From Gammaproteobacteria bacterium (lineage in GTDB: Bacteria > Pseudomonadota > Gammaproteobacteria > PIVX01): a stretch of DNA of 53,018 nucleotides. The notes under the pieces are model-generated. The model ran no database searches. It had not been told where the DNA came from and saw nothing but the letters and a program-made list of their open reading frames with translations. The stretch lies in the NCBI GenBank assembly GCA_003353785.1, contig PIVX01000011.1:1-53018 (forward strand), written 5' to 3'. Position 1 is the first letter of the stretch; every line of letters begins with the position of its first letter. Of this stretch, positions 9,240 to 17,303 are shown one piece after another. Position numbers and translations under genes: made by a program.

Positions 9240-9386
9240 TTTTCTGTCCTAAACAGATAATTTTTTCAAATTAATTCTAACAAAAGCATTTGCTCTCATA
9301 AGTTATTTTAAATTAGGAATATACAATATACTAATTAATTATCTATCCCTTTAAGACTATATTATTTATATCCTGATAAATATCAA

Positions 9387-10112
9387 CTATTTGAATATAT
9401 CAAATTTAGTATTTCTCCCAAAAATCGTAAAATTCGGGCTATTGCCAACAATATTTAGACTATCGTATCTACCACTTTTAATTACCAGTCTTTCACGAAT
9501 TTTATGTAAAGCTGTACTTAGCAGATCATCATAGGTCTGATCTTCTTGAATGATTTTTCTTAATATCTCTATTTCCTTCTTGTTCTTTACTCTTTTATTA
9601 TCTTGAGGACGTATTGGATCAAGGTAAATTACTTCATGATTAATATCATTCTCTGCTAAATATTGAATAGCATTTATGTTTTTAGCACTTATCTTACAAT
9701 CTATTTTTTCTCTTAAACGCCTAATTCCATCTTCTAGTAATAAATGAACAATAGGATCCCGTTCTAAAAGTAATACTTCGCATCCTGCTCTTGCCAGAAT
9801 ATAACCATCTATCCCCCATCCTCCAGTTAAATCTAATATTGATGGTTTATTATCTTGTCTAACCCCACAAGCCTTTAATATAGCTTCCTGGCTAATGTTT
9901 GAAGTTCTAAATAATAGACTGTCATTTAAAAAATCGATGAAAAACTCTTTAGAATAATCATCAACCTTTAGAGATATTTTATCTTCAGAAACAATAAGAA
10001 TATTATTATTAGCCAAAGAATCTTCTAATAATTCCAAATTATAATTATCAGCAATATTTTTAGCTAATTGATAGGCATTATTTCTGTAAGTAACTTTATT
10101 GATATTCCCCAT
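9387..10112 (-). CDS. rsmJ: 16S rRNA m2G1516 methyltransferase-like protein (RsmJ family)
   Basis: A 241-residue class I SAM-dependent methyltransferase. The SAM-binding motif LDLTGGWGIDG is near residues 93-103, the acidic end of the next strand is LLERD near 116-120, and the catalytic-type motif YLDPIRP is near 163-169. The YLDPxxP motif together with this length is typical of RsmJ (YhiQ), which methylates G1516 of 16S rRNA in the small-subunit decoding region. In enterobacteria rsmJ sits beside prlC; here prlC is about 22 kb away, so that linkage is lost. The gene starts at ATG 10112, directly after a decayed transposase fragment. Confidence 0.85.
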   Translation of the reverse strand: MGNINKVTYRNNAYQLAKNIADNYNLELLEDSLANNNILIVSEDKISLKVDDYSKEFFIDFLNDSLLFRTSNISQEAILKACGVRQDNKPSILDLTGGWGIDGYILARAGCEVLLLERDPIVHLLLEDGIRRLREKIDCKISAKNINAIQYLAENDINHEVIYLDPIRPQDNKRVKNKKEIEILRKIIQEDQTYDDLLSTALHKIRERLVIKSGRYDSLNIVGNSPNFTIFGRNTKFDIFK

Positions 10113-10120
10113 GCCTAAAG

Positions 10121-10471
10121 TCAGGTGGTTCTAACAAAAAAATTATTAATTTTCTTTAGCTCTCGACTAATGCCGATAACATCTAAAGTCTTACTAATGG
10201 TTGATCTCTCTTTCACAGACAAACATCCATGTCTCTGGTTTAACCCAAAGCTAGCTAAGCTTTTAGATTGACTACTTCTAGTTTCTTTTAACTTAGATAC
10301 CACCTCACCTACCAAATTTTTTGAGTTTGAGTTGTATCTAAGATTTACATACCTTGCCAAATTAACACTAAATAAATCTCTTTGTGCTGAAACGTTACAA
10401 CTATCACAACAATGCCATTGTTGCTTTTGTAGCGCATAAAATTCTATTTGTTTAGAAAGATGAAAATACAT
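10121..10471 (-). pseudogene. Remnant of a TnpB-like transposase C-terminal region
   Basis: A 116-residue frame with no complete domain. It contains HCCDSCNVSAQRDLFSVNLARYV at about residues 20-42. The C-x2-C pair followed by AQRDLFS-x2-LAR resembles the zinc-ribbon/RuvC end of a group of TnpB-like proteins (recognition from memory). The DDE-like N-terminal two thirds of such proteins (RuvC I and II regions) are absent upstream, and the region before the ATG up to 10757 has stops in every frame. It is therefore best read as a leftover of an IS200/IS605-type element rather than a working gene. The ATG is probably only an internal Met of the ancestor. Confidence 0.5.
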
Positions 10472-10757
10472 TTTTTGTCCATTATTAGCGAATAAAACAA
10501 TTATATAGCTCGTAGCCTACATAATCAATATACTAAGAAATGCTCTCTTTTTATATAGCCGCTTTGTTTGGCAAATGTCTTATATCCTCATGGGTAAATA
10601 CACAGATTTTACGCCATATTTTTGTAACATGTTCAAATGATTAAGTCAACAAAACACATTACTACTAATATAACCTTAGCAAATACTGTTTTAAAAACTT
10701 TCTTAATCATGTATTATTAAGATAATAAACTCTATAAATAGCTATTAATTATGATTT

Positions 10758-11171
10758 ATGACTTTCGATAGTAAATTAGTTGCCATTATAAATAAAAAAG
10801 TTGATGCTGGAATTGCTATGAATGCACTTGCTCATATGGCCATTGGTCTCGGCGCTCAACTTGATAATACCATTCTGAAATTAAATAATTATCAAGATAA
10901 AGATTTAAATATTTATCCTAATATATCACAAATGCCTTTTATTATTCTAAAAGGTAAATCAGGAGAAATAAGAAAGTCTATCCAAAAAGCTAAACAAGAA
11001 AATATTCAGTATTCAATATTCACTGATACAATGACCGGCGGAACATATCAACAACAACTTGATAAAACATTGGAAACTACTGAAGAAGAGCTTACTTACT
11101 ATGGCGCTATTTTTTTTGGTTCATGGAATATCGTTAGCGAAATAACTAAAAAATTCTCTCTTTATATCTAA
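10758..11171 (+). CDS. DUF2000-family protein
   Basis: A 137-residue cytoplasmic protein. The pattern near the N-terminus (LVAIINKKVDAGIAMNALAHMAIGLG), a central PFIILKG-x(4)-IRK segment and FTDTMTGG-x(9)-LDKT near residue 95 are characteristic of the DUF2000 family, which has a peptidyl-tRNA hydrolase 2-like fold but no established activity. The length is complete for the family. It sits alone between a transposase remnant and a convergent methyltransferase gene, so context adds nothing to function. Confidence 0.8.
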   Translation: MTFDSKLVAIINKKVDAGIAMNALAHMAIGLGAQLDNTILKLNNYQDKDLNIYPNISQMPFIILKGKSGEIRKSIQKAKQENIQYSIFTDTMTGGTYQQQLDKTLETTEEELTYYGAIFFGSWNIVSEITKKFSLYI

Positions 11172-11188
11172 GATATTCTTATCACACT

Positions 11189-12073
11189 CTAAGTTAGCAC
11201 AGCAGCAATCTGACCCATTTTATAAAAATGCAATTCTATTTTTTTATTACCTTCCATTTTTTCAACACGCTGGATCATCGAGCGTAATTTTCTTTTACTA
11301 ATTTTATTATGCTCTATCAAAGTCTTTTCAAGTGAGCGCATCCCCATTGAAAAATTCCTTCTTTTAGACGGTGTATCCAGCTTTGGCTGAGATGTTTTAT
11401 TAGCTATTACCTTATAGCCATTTTTGGCAAGAAACTTGCCGTATGTTTTTGCTATAGTAAAATCACTCTTTTGAATTTCTTCCTGCAGATTATCTACTTT
11501 CTTTATTAGTTCTATTCTGTAGTCATATGGCCTACTTTTAATAGTATTATTCCCGTATAATTCCTCCACTAACAAATGCCCTCCAGGCTTTAATACCGTT
11601 TTTACTTGCTCTGCAACTTCATATGGATTACGCATATGTATTAGCAAAAAACGTATATAAACAACATCGAATTTTCCTTTTATCTTTGACAAATCATCAG
11701 CAGATGCTCGCTCAAAAGACAAATTACCAAATTGCTCACTACTCGCTATTTTTTTAGCAAGTGCTAGTTGCTTCTTTGAAAAATCAACGCCTAATACACT
11801 ACCATCTACTCCAACTAAACTTGCAATTTTTTGACTCATAATCCCAGGACCGCAACCCAAATCTAAAACACGGTCTCCTTTTTTTATGTATTTTTTTAAA
11901 AACTCTAGAGAATAAGGATTAACAGCTTCATTTAAATATTGTAATCGTCTAAGATCTTCTTTACCTGTTGCTAACGCATAGCTATAATTACCTGAAGTTT
12001 TTGCCGTTGCAATACTAGCGGTACTGGTAAACAATACCATTAAACATAAATTGACTATACTACGATACAACAT
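11189..12073 (-). CDS. SAM-dependent methyltransferase with an N-terminal signal peptide
   Basis: A 294-residue protein. Residues 1-24 look like a classic signal peptide (hydrophobic LCLMVLFTSTASIATA, cleavage-like ATA-KT). Behind it lies a complete class I methyltransferase domain: motif I VLDLGCGPG near residues 69-77, acidic GVDFS near 98, and the motif IV-like VVYIRFLLIHM near 136. The C-terminal 90 residues are helical and basic. A strong Shine-Dalgarno, AGGGGGATT, precedes the ATG, so the start with the signal peptide is well supported. SAM is not expected in the periplasm, so either the protein is sent into a host cell or the hydrophobic segment anchors it in the membrane. A second such protein is at 51799-52533. 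Confidence 0.82.
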   Translation of the reverse strand: MLYRSIVNLCLMVLFTSTASIATAKTSGNYSYALATGKEDLRRLQYLNEAVNPYSLEFLKKYIKKGDRVLDLGCGPGIMSQKIASLVGVDGSVLGVDFSKKQLALAKKIASSEQFGNLSFERASADDLSKIKGKFDVVYIRFLLIHMRNPYEVAEQVKTVLKPGGHLLVEELYGNNTIKSRPYDYRIELIKKVDNLQEEIQKSDFTIAKTYGKFLAKNGYKVIANKTSQPKLDTPSKRRNFSMGMRSLEKTLIEHNKISKRKLRSMIQRVEKMEGNKKIELHFYKMGQIAAVLT

Positions 12074-12210
12074 TTAATCCCCCTTGAATCGTCGACTTCC
12101 TAAACTACTATTAGTATATAATATCTACTATAATATTTACAATTAAAGATAACAAGTATTTTAAGAAATTTCTAATATTAAATTTAGACACGATAGATTA
12201 TATTTTGGAT

Positions 12211-12834
12211 ATGATTATGACTCACAATAAAGAATATCTATTTGAGCAACTAAAAAAAAATAAAATTGCTCAGCTAATTTTAGATGTTATGTATAAAATA
12301 CCACGAGAAGAATTTGTTAGTGAGTCAAATAAAGACTTTGCGTATAAAAATTCCCCTTTAAGTATTGATTGTATGCAAACAATTTCCCAGCCTTATATAG
12401 TTGCAAGAATGACTGAATTATTATTGCACTCTAGTAATATGGATAAAATTTTAGAAATAGGAACTGGCTCAGGATATCAAGCAGCAATACTATCCAGATT
12501 AGTTAATAAAGTTTATACCCTAGAAAGATTTAAAAAATTATATTTAAACTCAAAAAGAGCTCTTGCCAATTATAAAAATGTTTACTGCTATCATGCTGAT
12601 GGTTTTAACGGCCTCATAGAACAAGCACCTTTTGATGGTATAATAATTACTGCAGCCCTTGAACAGCTCCCCAAAACACTTATAATGCAAATGAGCGACA
12701 AAAGCATTATAGTATATCCTGAAAAAACTGACCAACATGAAAAATTAACTACTCTTTATAAAGACAAGACAAACTTTACTAAGAGTTATTACGAATATGT
12801 AAGGTTTGTACCAATGTTACCGGAATTAGAATAA
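12211..12834 (+). CDS. pcm: Protein-L-isoaspartate O-methyltransferase
   Basis: A protein of about 207 residues that methylates isoaspartyl sites in damaged proteins so they can be repaired. The signature segments are all present: PREEFV near the start, TISQPYIVARMTELL before the SAM site, the SAM-binding LEIGTGSGYQAAIL (about residues 72-85) and an acidic ER after VYTL. The length fits the family. The start is uncertain: ATG at 12211 or 12217, or TTG at 12205, and no clear ribosome binding site distinguishes them. It ends one base before the end of the convergent gmhB. Confidence 0.9.
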   Translation: MIMTHNKEYLFEQLKKNKIAQLILDVMYKIPREEFVSESNKDFAYKNSPLSIDCMQTISQPYIVARMTELLLHSSNMDKILEIGTGSGYQAAILSRLVNKVYTLERFKKLYLNSKRALANYKNVYCYHADGFNGLIEQAPFDGIIITAALEQLPKTLIMQMSDKSIIVYPEKTDQHEKLTTLYKDKTNFTKSYYEYVRFVPMLPELE

Positions 12835-13371
12835 TTATGTTGCTAAAAATTTGTTAACAAAATCTGCTAAATTTTTATATTTTGTCACCCCTACTAAATC
12901 GGTAGAATTACTATCGACATTTGGATTTGTCATAACAAAATGAGGTTTAACTCCAACGGATTGTGCTGCTAATATATCTTTTATATTATCACCAACCATG
13001 GATAGTTTAGTTAGATCCACATTATATTTTTTGGCAAATTGCAATAATAACCCTGGTCTAGGCTTACGGCATTCACAGTCATCATTTGGATGATGAGGAC
13101 AATAGAAAATATCTAAAATCTCTCCACCGCATTTTTTAAGCTCTTTGTGCATTTTTCTATGAATTGCATCTAATATATTAATAGAAAAAAGACCTCTAGC
13201 TATCCCTGCTTGGTTTGTAACTATCACTACCTGATATCCTGCACGATTTAACTTAGCTATTCCAGATAAACTTCCTTCAATAGGCTCCCATTCATCTGGA
13301 GACTTTATATAATCATCAGAGTCAATGTTAATTACCCCGTCTCTATCTAAAATTATGTATTTTTCCATCAC
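12835..13371 (-). CDS. gmhB: D-glycero-beta-D-manno-heptose 1,7-bisphosphate 7-phosphatase
   Basis: A 178-residue HAD-superfamily histidinol-phosphatase-like enzyme. Motif I is LDRDGVIN (residues 7-14), motif II VTNQAG near 52-57, then the zinc-binding loop CPHHPNDDCEC near 91-101, the lysine in CRKPRP, and the acidic motif GDNIKD near 126. The zinc loop separates GmhB from other HAD phosphatases. It acts in ADP-heptose synthesis for the LPS inner core, which says the cell probably makes heptose-containing LPS. Its start overlaps the end of glyS by 29 bases, so the two are co-transcribed, an arrangement seen in other gammaproteobacteria. Confidence 0.92.
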   Translation of the reverse strand: MMEKYIILDRDGVINIDSDDYIKSPDEWEPIEGSLSGIAKLNRAGYQVVIVTNQAGIARGLFSINILDAIHRKMHKELKKCGGEILDIFYCPHHPNDDCECRKPRPGLLLQFAKKYNVDLTKLSMVGDNIKDILAAQSVGVKPHFVMTNPNVDSNSTDLVGVTKYKNLADFVNKFLAT

Positions 13372-15427
13372 TATACTCTTCTATATTTATGAGAGACAAA
13401 TCTGCTACCCTCATAAATACTTCATGTAATTTAAATAACAAATTTATCCGGTTATTTCTGATTTTTTCATTTTTATCCATTACCAAAGTATTATCAAAAA
13501 AATTGTCTACGGATTTCCTTAATGTAGCACACAAAGATAAAGCTTCTTTAAAATTACCTCTCTTAACTAATGCCATTGTTTTATCATCAATATTTGTGAT
13601 ATCACGATATAATAGTTTCTCTGGCTCTTCAATCATTAATTTTTGTTCTATATTGTCAAATGATTTTTTTCCAGCTTTTAATAATATCCTTCTAACTCTT
13701 TTATTACTTGCAGCCAAGTCTCTTGCAAAATCATCTTGCAAAAATTCTTGGACTGCTTTAATTCTTTGATCAATTTCAGTTAAGTTATCTATTTTTAATA
13801 GTATTACTGAATCAATTACCCCATGTTCAATGCCTTGCTCGATATAGTATCCTTTAAGGCGCTCTAATATATATGATAAAATTTGTTCTGCATTACCTAG
13901 TAATTGTATTTTATAATTCTTAAAAGCATTCTCGATAATATTTGCCAATGGTAGATCTAGATTATTTGCTAGAATGATCTTTATAATATTTATTGCTGCT
14001 CTTCTTAACGCAAAAGGATCATTATCCCCTGTTGGTATTATCCCTACACCAAAATATCCAACAAGATGATCGAGTCGATAACTTAATGCTAAAGCTGAAC
14101 CTAGCTTCGTTACCGGCAACTCTCTTTTCAACATATTTGGTAAATATTGCTCTTTTATCGCAATAGCAACATTTTCATTTTCTTGATAAAATTTTGCGTA
14201 ATAATAACCTACTATTCCCTGCAACTCCGGAAACTCTCCTACCATTTCAGTAGCTAAATCAAATTTAGCTAAAAACCCTGCTCTTTCTGCTAATAGTGCA
14301 TCTTCTGGGTTAACAAGTTCTTTAATAAGCTTACTTATTCTCACTGACTGCTCATAGACACTACCTAACTTATTATGCATTTGAATATCATTAAGGGTAT
14401 TTAAATAGAAATCTATTGGTTTAGCTATATCACTATTATAGAAAAATTCAGCGTCTGCTAAGCGTGCTTGCATCACTTTTTGATTACCTTCAATAACAAT
14501 ATCACTATTCGTAGAATCAATATTACTAACAATGATAAACCCTGGATAAATAGCACCCGTTTGCCCTTCTAGTGGAAAACATTTCTGATGAGAAATTATC
14601 GTAGTCTCTAAAACTTCTTTGGGGAGGCTAAGAAATTTTTGATCAAACACTCCTTGAAGAATTATTGGATATTCAATTAAATTATTTACCTCTGCTAGCA
14701 AATTTGTATTTTTATGACAAATGCTTCCAGTTAGTTGTTCTATTTTGTTAATTCCAGCTTGAATTAATGCTAATCTCGCTTTTTGATCTACAATTACAAA
14801 ATTATCTTCTAGTTTTTTAATATATTCATCGCTATTCTTAACAGTAAGTGCTCCTTTTCCATGCACCCTATGCCCATAAGTTAAATTATTACTTTTTAGC
14901 CTAAATACCTCCACCGGAATAATTTTTTGATCAAAAATAGCCATCAACCAATATACTGGCCTAATAAACTCATCATCAAGTTCTCCCCAACGCATCCCTT
15001 TTATGCCATGAATTTTACTAAACAGTTGCTGAATTATTTTAGGAAAGACTTGCATCGTTTGCTGGCTTGGGAGTACTTGAGAAAAAGATACATATTTATC
15101 TCCACGGTGTAAATCAGCTACTTTGGCATTAACTGACTTTGCAAAACCAAGACATGCTTTGGTAGGCTCACCATTTTGATCAAATGCGATATTTAACGCA
15201 GGACCTTTTTTTTTCATAGCTTTACTTGGAAGCTCTTTTAACACATCGCTAGCAATTAAAGCAATTCTTCTTGGCGTATATATAACTTGTATTGCTTTAA
15301 CAGTAATATCTTCCATAAGCAACTGCTCTGCTAACTTATTATTCAATTGCTCTGCTAACTTAGGCAGAATAATTGCTGGGATCTCTGCTGTTCCTATTTC
15401 AATTAATAATTCTGCAGTATTTGTCAT
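13343..15427 (-). CDS. glyS: Glycyl-tRNA synthetase beta subunit
   Basis: A 694-residue beta chain of the heterotetrameric glycyl-tRNA synthetase, responsible for tRNA recognition. The N-terminus LLIEIGTAEIPA is the usual start of GlyS. Conserved blocks such as KKKGP near residue 70, FIRPVYW near 158, GHRVHGKG near 185 and LSYRLDHLVGYF near 445 are in place. The length matches the family (about 690). It follows glyQ with a single base between them and overlaps gmhB at its 3' end, forming a glyQ-glyS-gmhB unit. Confidence 0.97.
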   Translation of the reverse strand: MTNTAELLIEIGTAEIPAIILPKLAEQLNNKLAEQLLMEDITVKAIQVIYTPRRIALIASDVLKELPSKAMKKKGPALNIAFDQNGEPTKACLGFAKSVNAKVADLHRGDKYVSFSQVLPSQQTMQVFPKIIQQLFSKIHGIKGMRWGELDDEFIRPVYWLMAIFDQKIIPVEVFRLKSNNLTYGHRVHGKGALTVKNSDEYIKKLEDNFVIVDQKARLALIQAGINKIEQLTGSICHKNTNLLAEVNNLIEYPIILQGVFDQKFLSLPKEVLETTIISHQKCFPLEGQTGAIYPGFIIVSNIDSTNSDIVIEGNQKVMQARLADAEFFYNSDIAKPIDFYLNTLNDIQMHNKLGSVYEQSVRISKLIKELVNPEDALLAERAGFLAKFDLATEMVGEFPELQGIVGYYYAKFYQENENVAIAIKEQYLPNMLKRELPVTKLGSALALSYRLDHLVGYFGVGIIPTGDNDPFALRRAAINIIKIILANNLDLPLANIIENAFKNYKIQLLGNAEQILSYILERLKGYYIEQGIEHGVIDSVILLKIDNLTEIDQRIKAVQEFLQDDFARDLAASNKRVRRILLKAGKKSFDNIEQKLMIEEPEKLLYRDITNIDDKTMALVKRGNFKEALSLCATLRKSVDNFFDNTLVMDKNEKIRNNRINLLFKLHEVFMRVADLSLINIEEYSDGKIHNFR

Positions 15428-15428
15428 C

Positions 15429-16325
15429 TTAACTAGCCTTACACAATGGAAAACCTAACTCTTCGCGAATATTAAAATATTTCTTGGTAATAGCTCTGGA
15501 TAATTTGCTTACTCGTAAAATAAAACGCTGTCTTTCCGTTACCGATACTGCATGTCTAGCATCTAGAATATTAAAACTATGCGATGCTTTTAATACCATT
15601 TCATAGGCAGGTAGTACTAAATTTTTTGCTAATAAATCATTGCAAGACTTTTCATAAAAATCAAATTGACGGAAATATTCAGCAACATCAGCATGCTTAA
15701 AATTGTATGCTGACATTTCTTGCTCATTTTGTAAATACAAATCTCCGTATAAAATATCTTTCCCATTACAGTTGGCCCAACAAATATCAAAGAATTTGTC
15801 TTTGCCTTGTAAAAATAAAGCTAATCTTTCCAATCCATAGGTTATCTCTCCCATCACCGGCTTGCATATCATTCCACCTGCCTGCTGAAAATAAGTAAAT
15901 TGCGTTACCTCCATCCCATCGACCCAAACTTCCCATCCTAAACCACTAGCTCCAAGAGTTGGAGATTCCCAATTATCTTCAACAAATCTAATATCATGTT
16001 CATTCTGGTTTATACCTACTTCCTTTAATGAATCTAAATATAGTTGCTGGATTTCAAGTGGTGAAGGCTTCATCACAACCTGAAATTGAAAGAAATGTTG
16101 AGTCCTATTTGGATTTTCACCATATCTTCCATCAGTAGGCCTTCTTGAAGACTGAACATAAGCCGCATTCCACGGCTCTGGACCAATAGCTCTTAAGAAA
16201 GTAGCCGGATGAAAAGTTCCAGCTCCAACTTCCATATCATATGGTTGCAGAATCAAACAATTTCTCTTTGCCCAAAATTCTTGTAATTTGAAAATCAATT
16301 CTTGGAAAGTTAATTTTTGAGACAC
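15429..16325 (-). CDS. glyQ: Glycyl-tRNA synthetase alpha subunit
   Basis: A 298-residue class II aminoacyl-tRNA synthetase alpha chain that carries the catalytic site for glycine activation. It contains the near-invariant segments [19 protein letters not shown] (about residues 22-40), [25 protein letters not shown] and [12 protein letters not shown]. It pairs with GlyS downstream to make the alpha2-beta2 enzyme typical of many bacteria. A candidate sigma-70 promoter lies upstream (16353-16381), and a strong hairpin separates it from the preceding gene. Confidence 0.97.
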   Translation of the reverse strand: MSQKLTFQELIFKLQEFWAKRNCLILQPYDMEVGAGTFHPATFLRAIGPEPWNAAYVQSSRRPTDGRYGENPNRTQHFFQFQVVMKPSPLEIQQLYLDSLKEVGINQNEHDIRFVEDNWESPTLGASGLGWEVWVDGMEVTQFTYFQQAGGMICKPVMGEITYGLERLALFLQGKDKFFDICWANCNGKDILYGDLYLQNEQEMSAYNFKHADVAEYFRQFDFYEKSCNDLLAKNLVLPAYEMVLKASHSFNILDARHAVSVTERQRFILRVSKLSRAITKKYFNIREELGFPLCKAS

Positions 16326-16352
16326 TTTTTACCTTTTATCAGCGATCAAGCA

Positions 16353-16381
16353 AGATTAAAACAGTGTGATAATAATATCAA
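16353..16381 (-). promoter_or_regulatory. Candidate sigma-70 promoter for glyQ-glyS-gmhB
   Basis: On the minus strand TTGATA (16376-16381) is followed after exactly 17 bases by TAATCT (16353-16358). This would start transcription just downstream, leaving a short leader before glyQ. The spacing is ideal and both boxes are close to consensus, but in such AT-rich DNA chance matches are common. Confidence 0.4.
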
Positions 16382-16412
16382 GTACGAAACTAACTTAATT
16401 ATATATAAGATT

Positions 16413-16442
16413 AACACGGAACTTTAAATAAAGTTCCGTGTT
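16413..16442 (-). terminator. Perfect 14-bp hairpin after the Com1-like gene
   Basis: The arms AACACGGAACTTTA and TAAAGTTCCGTGTT are perfectly complementary with only two bases between them. The hairpin begins about 15 bases beyond the stop of the DsbA/Com1-like gene, so it probably ends that transcript before glyQ. There is no good U-run on the minus strand, so it may instead protect a 3' end. Confidence 0.6.
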
Positions 16443-16456
16443 ACAAAGTTAATAGA

Positions 16457-17218
16457 CTATTTAGTAACTTTATTTAGTAACTTGTTTAACTCTTCATAAG
16501 TCAAAGAACCAGGGACAAAAAATGATTTAAATCCAGGGGTATTAATATCTCCCCCACCAATTATAAATGCAGGAGTGCCCATTATACCAACACTCTTGGC
16601 CAATTCTAGAGTATTTTTTAATTCTCTGGTAATTTCTGCTGAATCCGCCATTCTATTCATCTTACCTAAATCAAGTTTGAGTTTTCTTGTAATACTATCA
16701 ATCTTATCATCATCTAATGGAGGTTCAGTTTGCAATAATTCTTTATGAAAACTAGCATATTTTCCATACTTATTAGCAGCTAAAGCCATCCGTGCAGCAC
16801 GATCAGATGAGCCACCAAATATTGGAAATTCCTTTAGAATAACTTTAACCGATTTATTCGAACTTACTAATTTACTAACAACCTTGTGCATTCTTCGACA
16901 ATAACCGCATGCATAATCAAGAAATTCTACTAAGTATACTGTCCCTTTAGTATTACCAATTACTGGACTTGTCGTAGAAGTAAAAATCTCTTTTTTATAC
17001 TTTGGGATCTCTGCTTGGATCTTTGCTAACATTTCCTTTTTTTGTTTTTCTTGCAGTGATTTTGATGCTTCAATAAGTACTTCAGGACTAGTCAATAAAT
17101 AATCATGAATTATTGATTGAATTTCTTTTCTCTGCCCCTTTGTAAAATTATTTGCCGCCATAACTATTTGCATACTAAATAGTATGCTTAATAAAAAAAT
17201 AATTTGTTTTAATTTCAT
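16457..17218 (-). CDS. DsbA-family thioredoxin-fold protein, Com1-like
   Basis: A 253-residue exported thiol-disulfide oxidoreductase. ATG 17218 is chosen because it begins a clean signal peptide (MKLKQIIFLLSILFSMQIVMA), has AAGGAT 8 bases upstream, and sits just below a promoter-like TTGACA element. Longer in-frame readings would start inside that promoter. The mature protein has a helical N-terminal region, the redox motif CGYC near residue 110, and the cis-proline loop GTPAFIIGG near 215. This layout, with a dimerisation-type N-terminal region ahead of DSBA, matches Com1 of Coxiella and related Legionella proteins. The likely role is disulfide exchange in the periplasm or outer membrane. 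Confidence 0.88.
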   Translation of the reverse strand: MKLKQIIFLLSILFSMQIVMAANNFTKGQRKEIQSIIHDYLLTSPEVLIEASKSLQEKQKKEMLAKIQAEIPKYKKEIFTSTTSPVIGNTKGTVYLVEFLDYACGYCRRMHKVVSKLVSSNKSVKVILKEFPIFGGSSDRAARMALAANKYGKYASFHKELLQTEPPLDDDKIDSITRKLKLDLGKMNRMADSAEITRELKNTLELAKSVGIMGTPAFIIGGGDINTPGFKSFFVPGSLTYEELNKLLNKVTK

Positions 17219-17258
17219 CACGTTATCCTTATCCTTATCATTCAGTACAGATCTTAAA

Positions 17259-17287
17259 ACTATCCCCTTTTCATTATTTATTGTCAA
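17259..17287 (-). promoter_or_regulatory. Candidate sigma-70 promoter for the Com1-like gene
   Basis: On the minus strand a consensus TTGACA (17282-17287) precedes GATAGT (17259-17264) by 17 bases. It places the transcript start about 33 bases before ATG 17218, in agreement with the signal-peptide start. Confidence 0.5.
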
Positions 17288-17303
17288 GCTAATTTAGTTA
17301 AAC

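Noticed and set aside
13389..13769. A plus-strand open frame of 126 codons
   Set aside because: It lies wholly inside glyS on the opposite strand, has no family resemblance and is explained by the codon bias of glyS.
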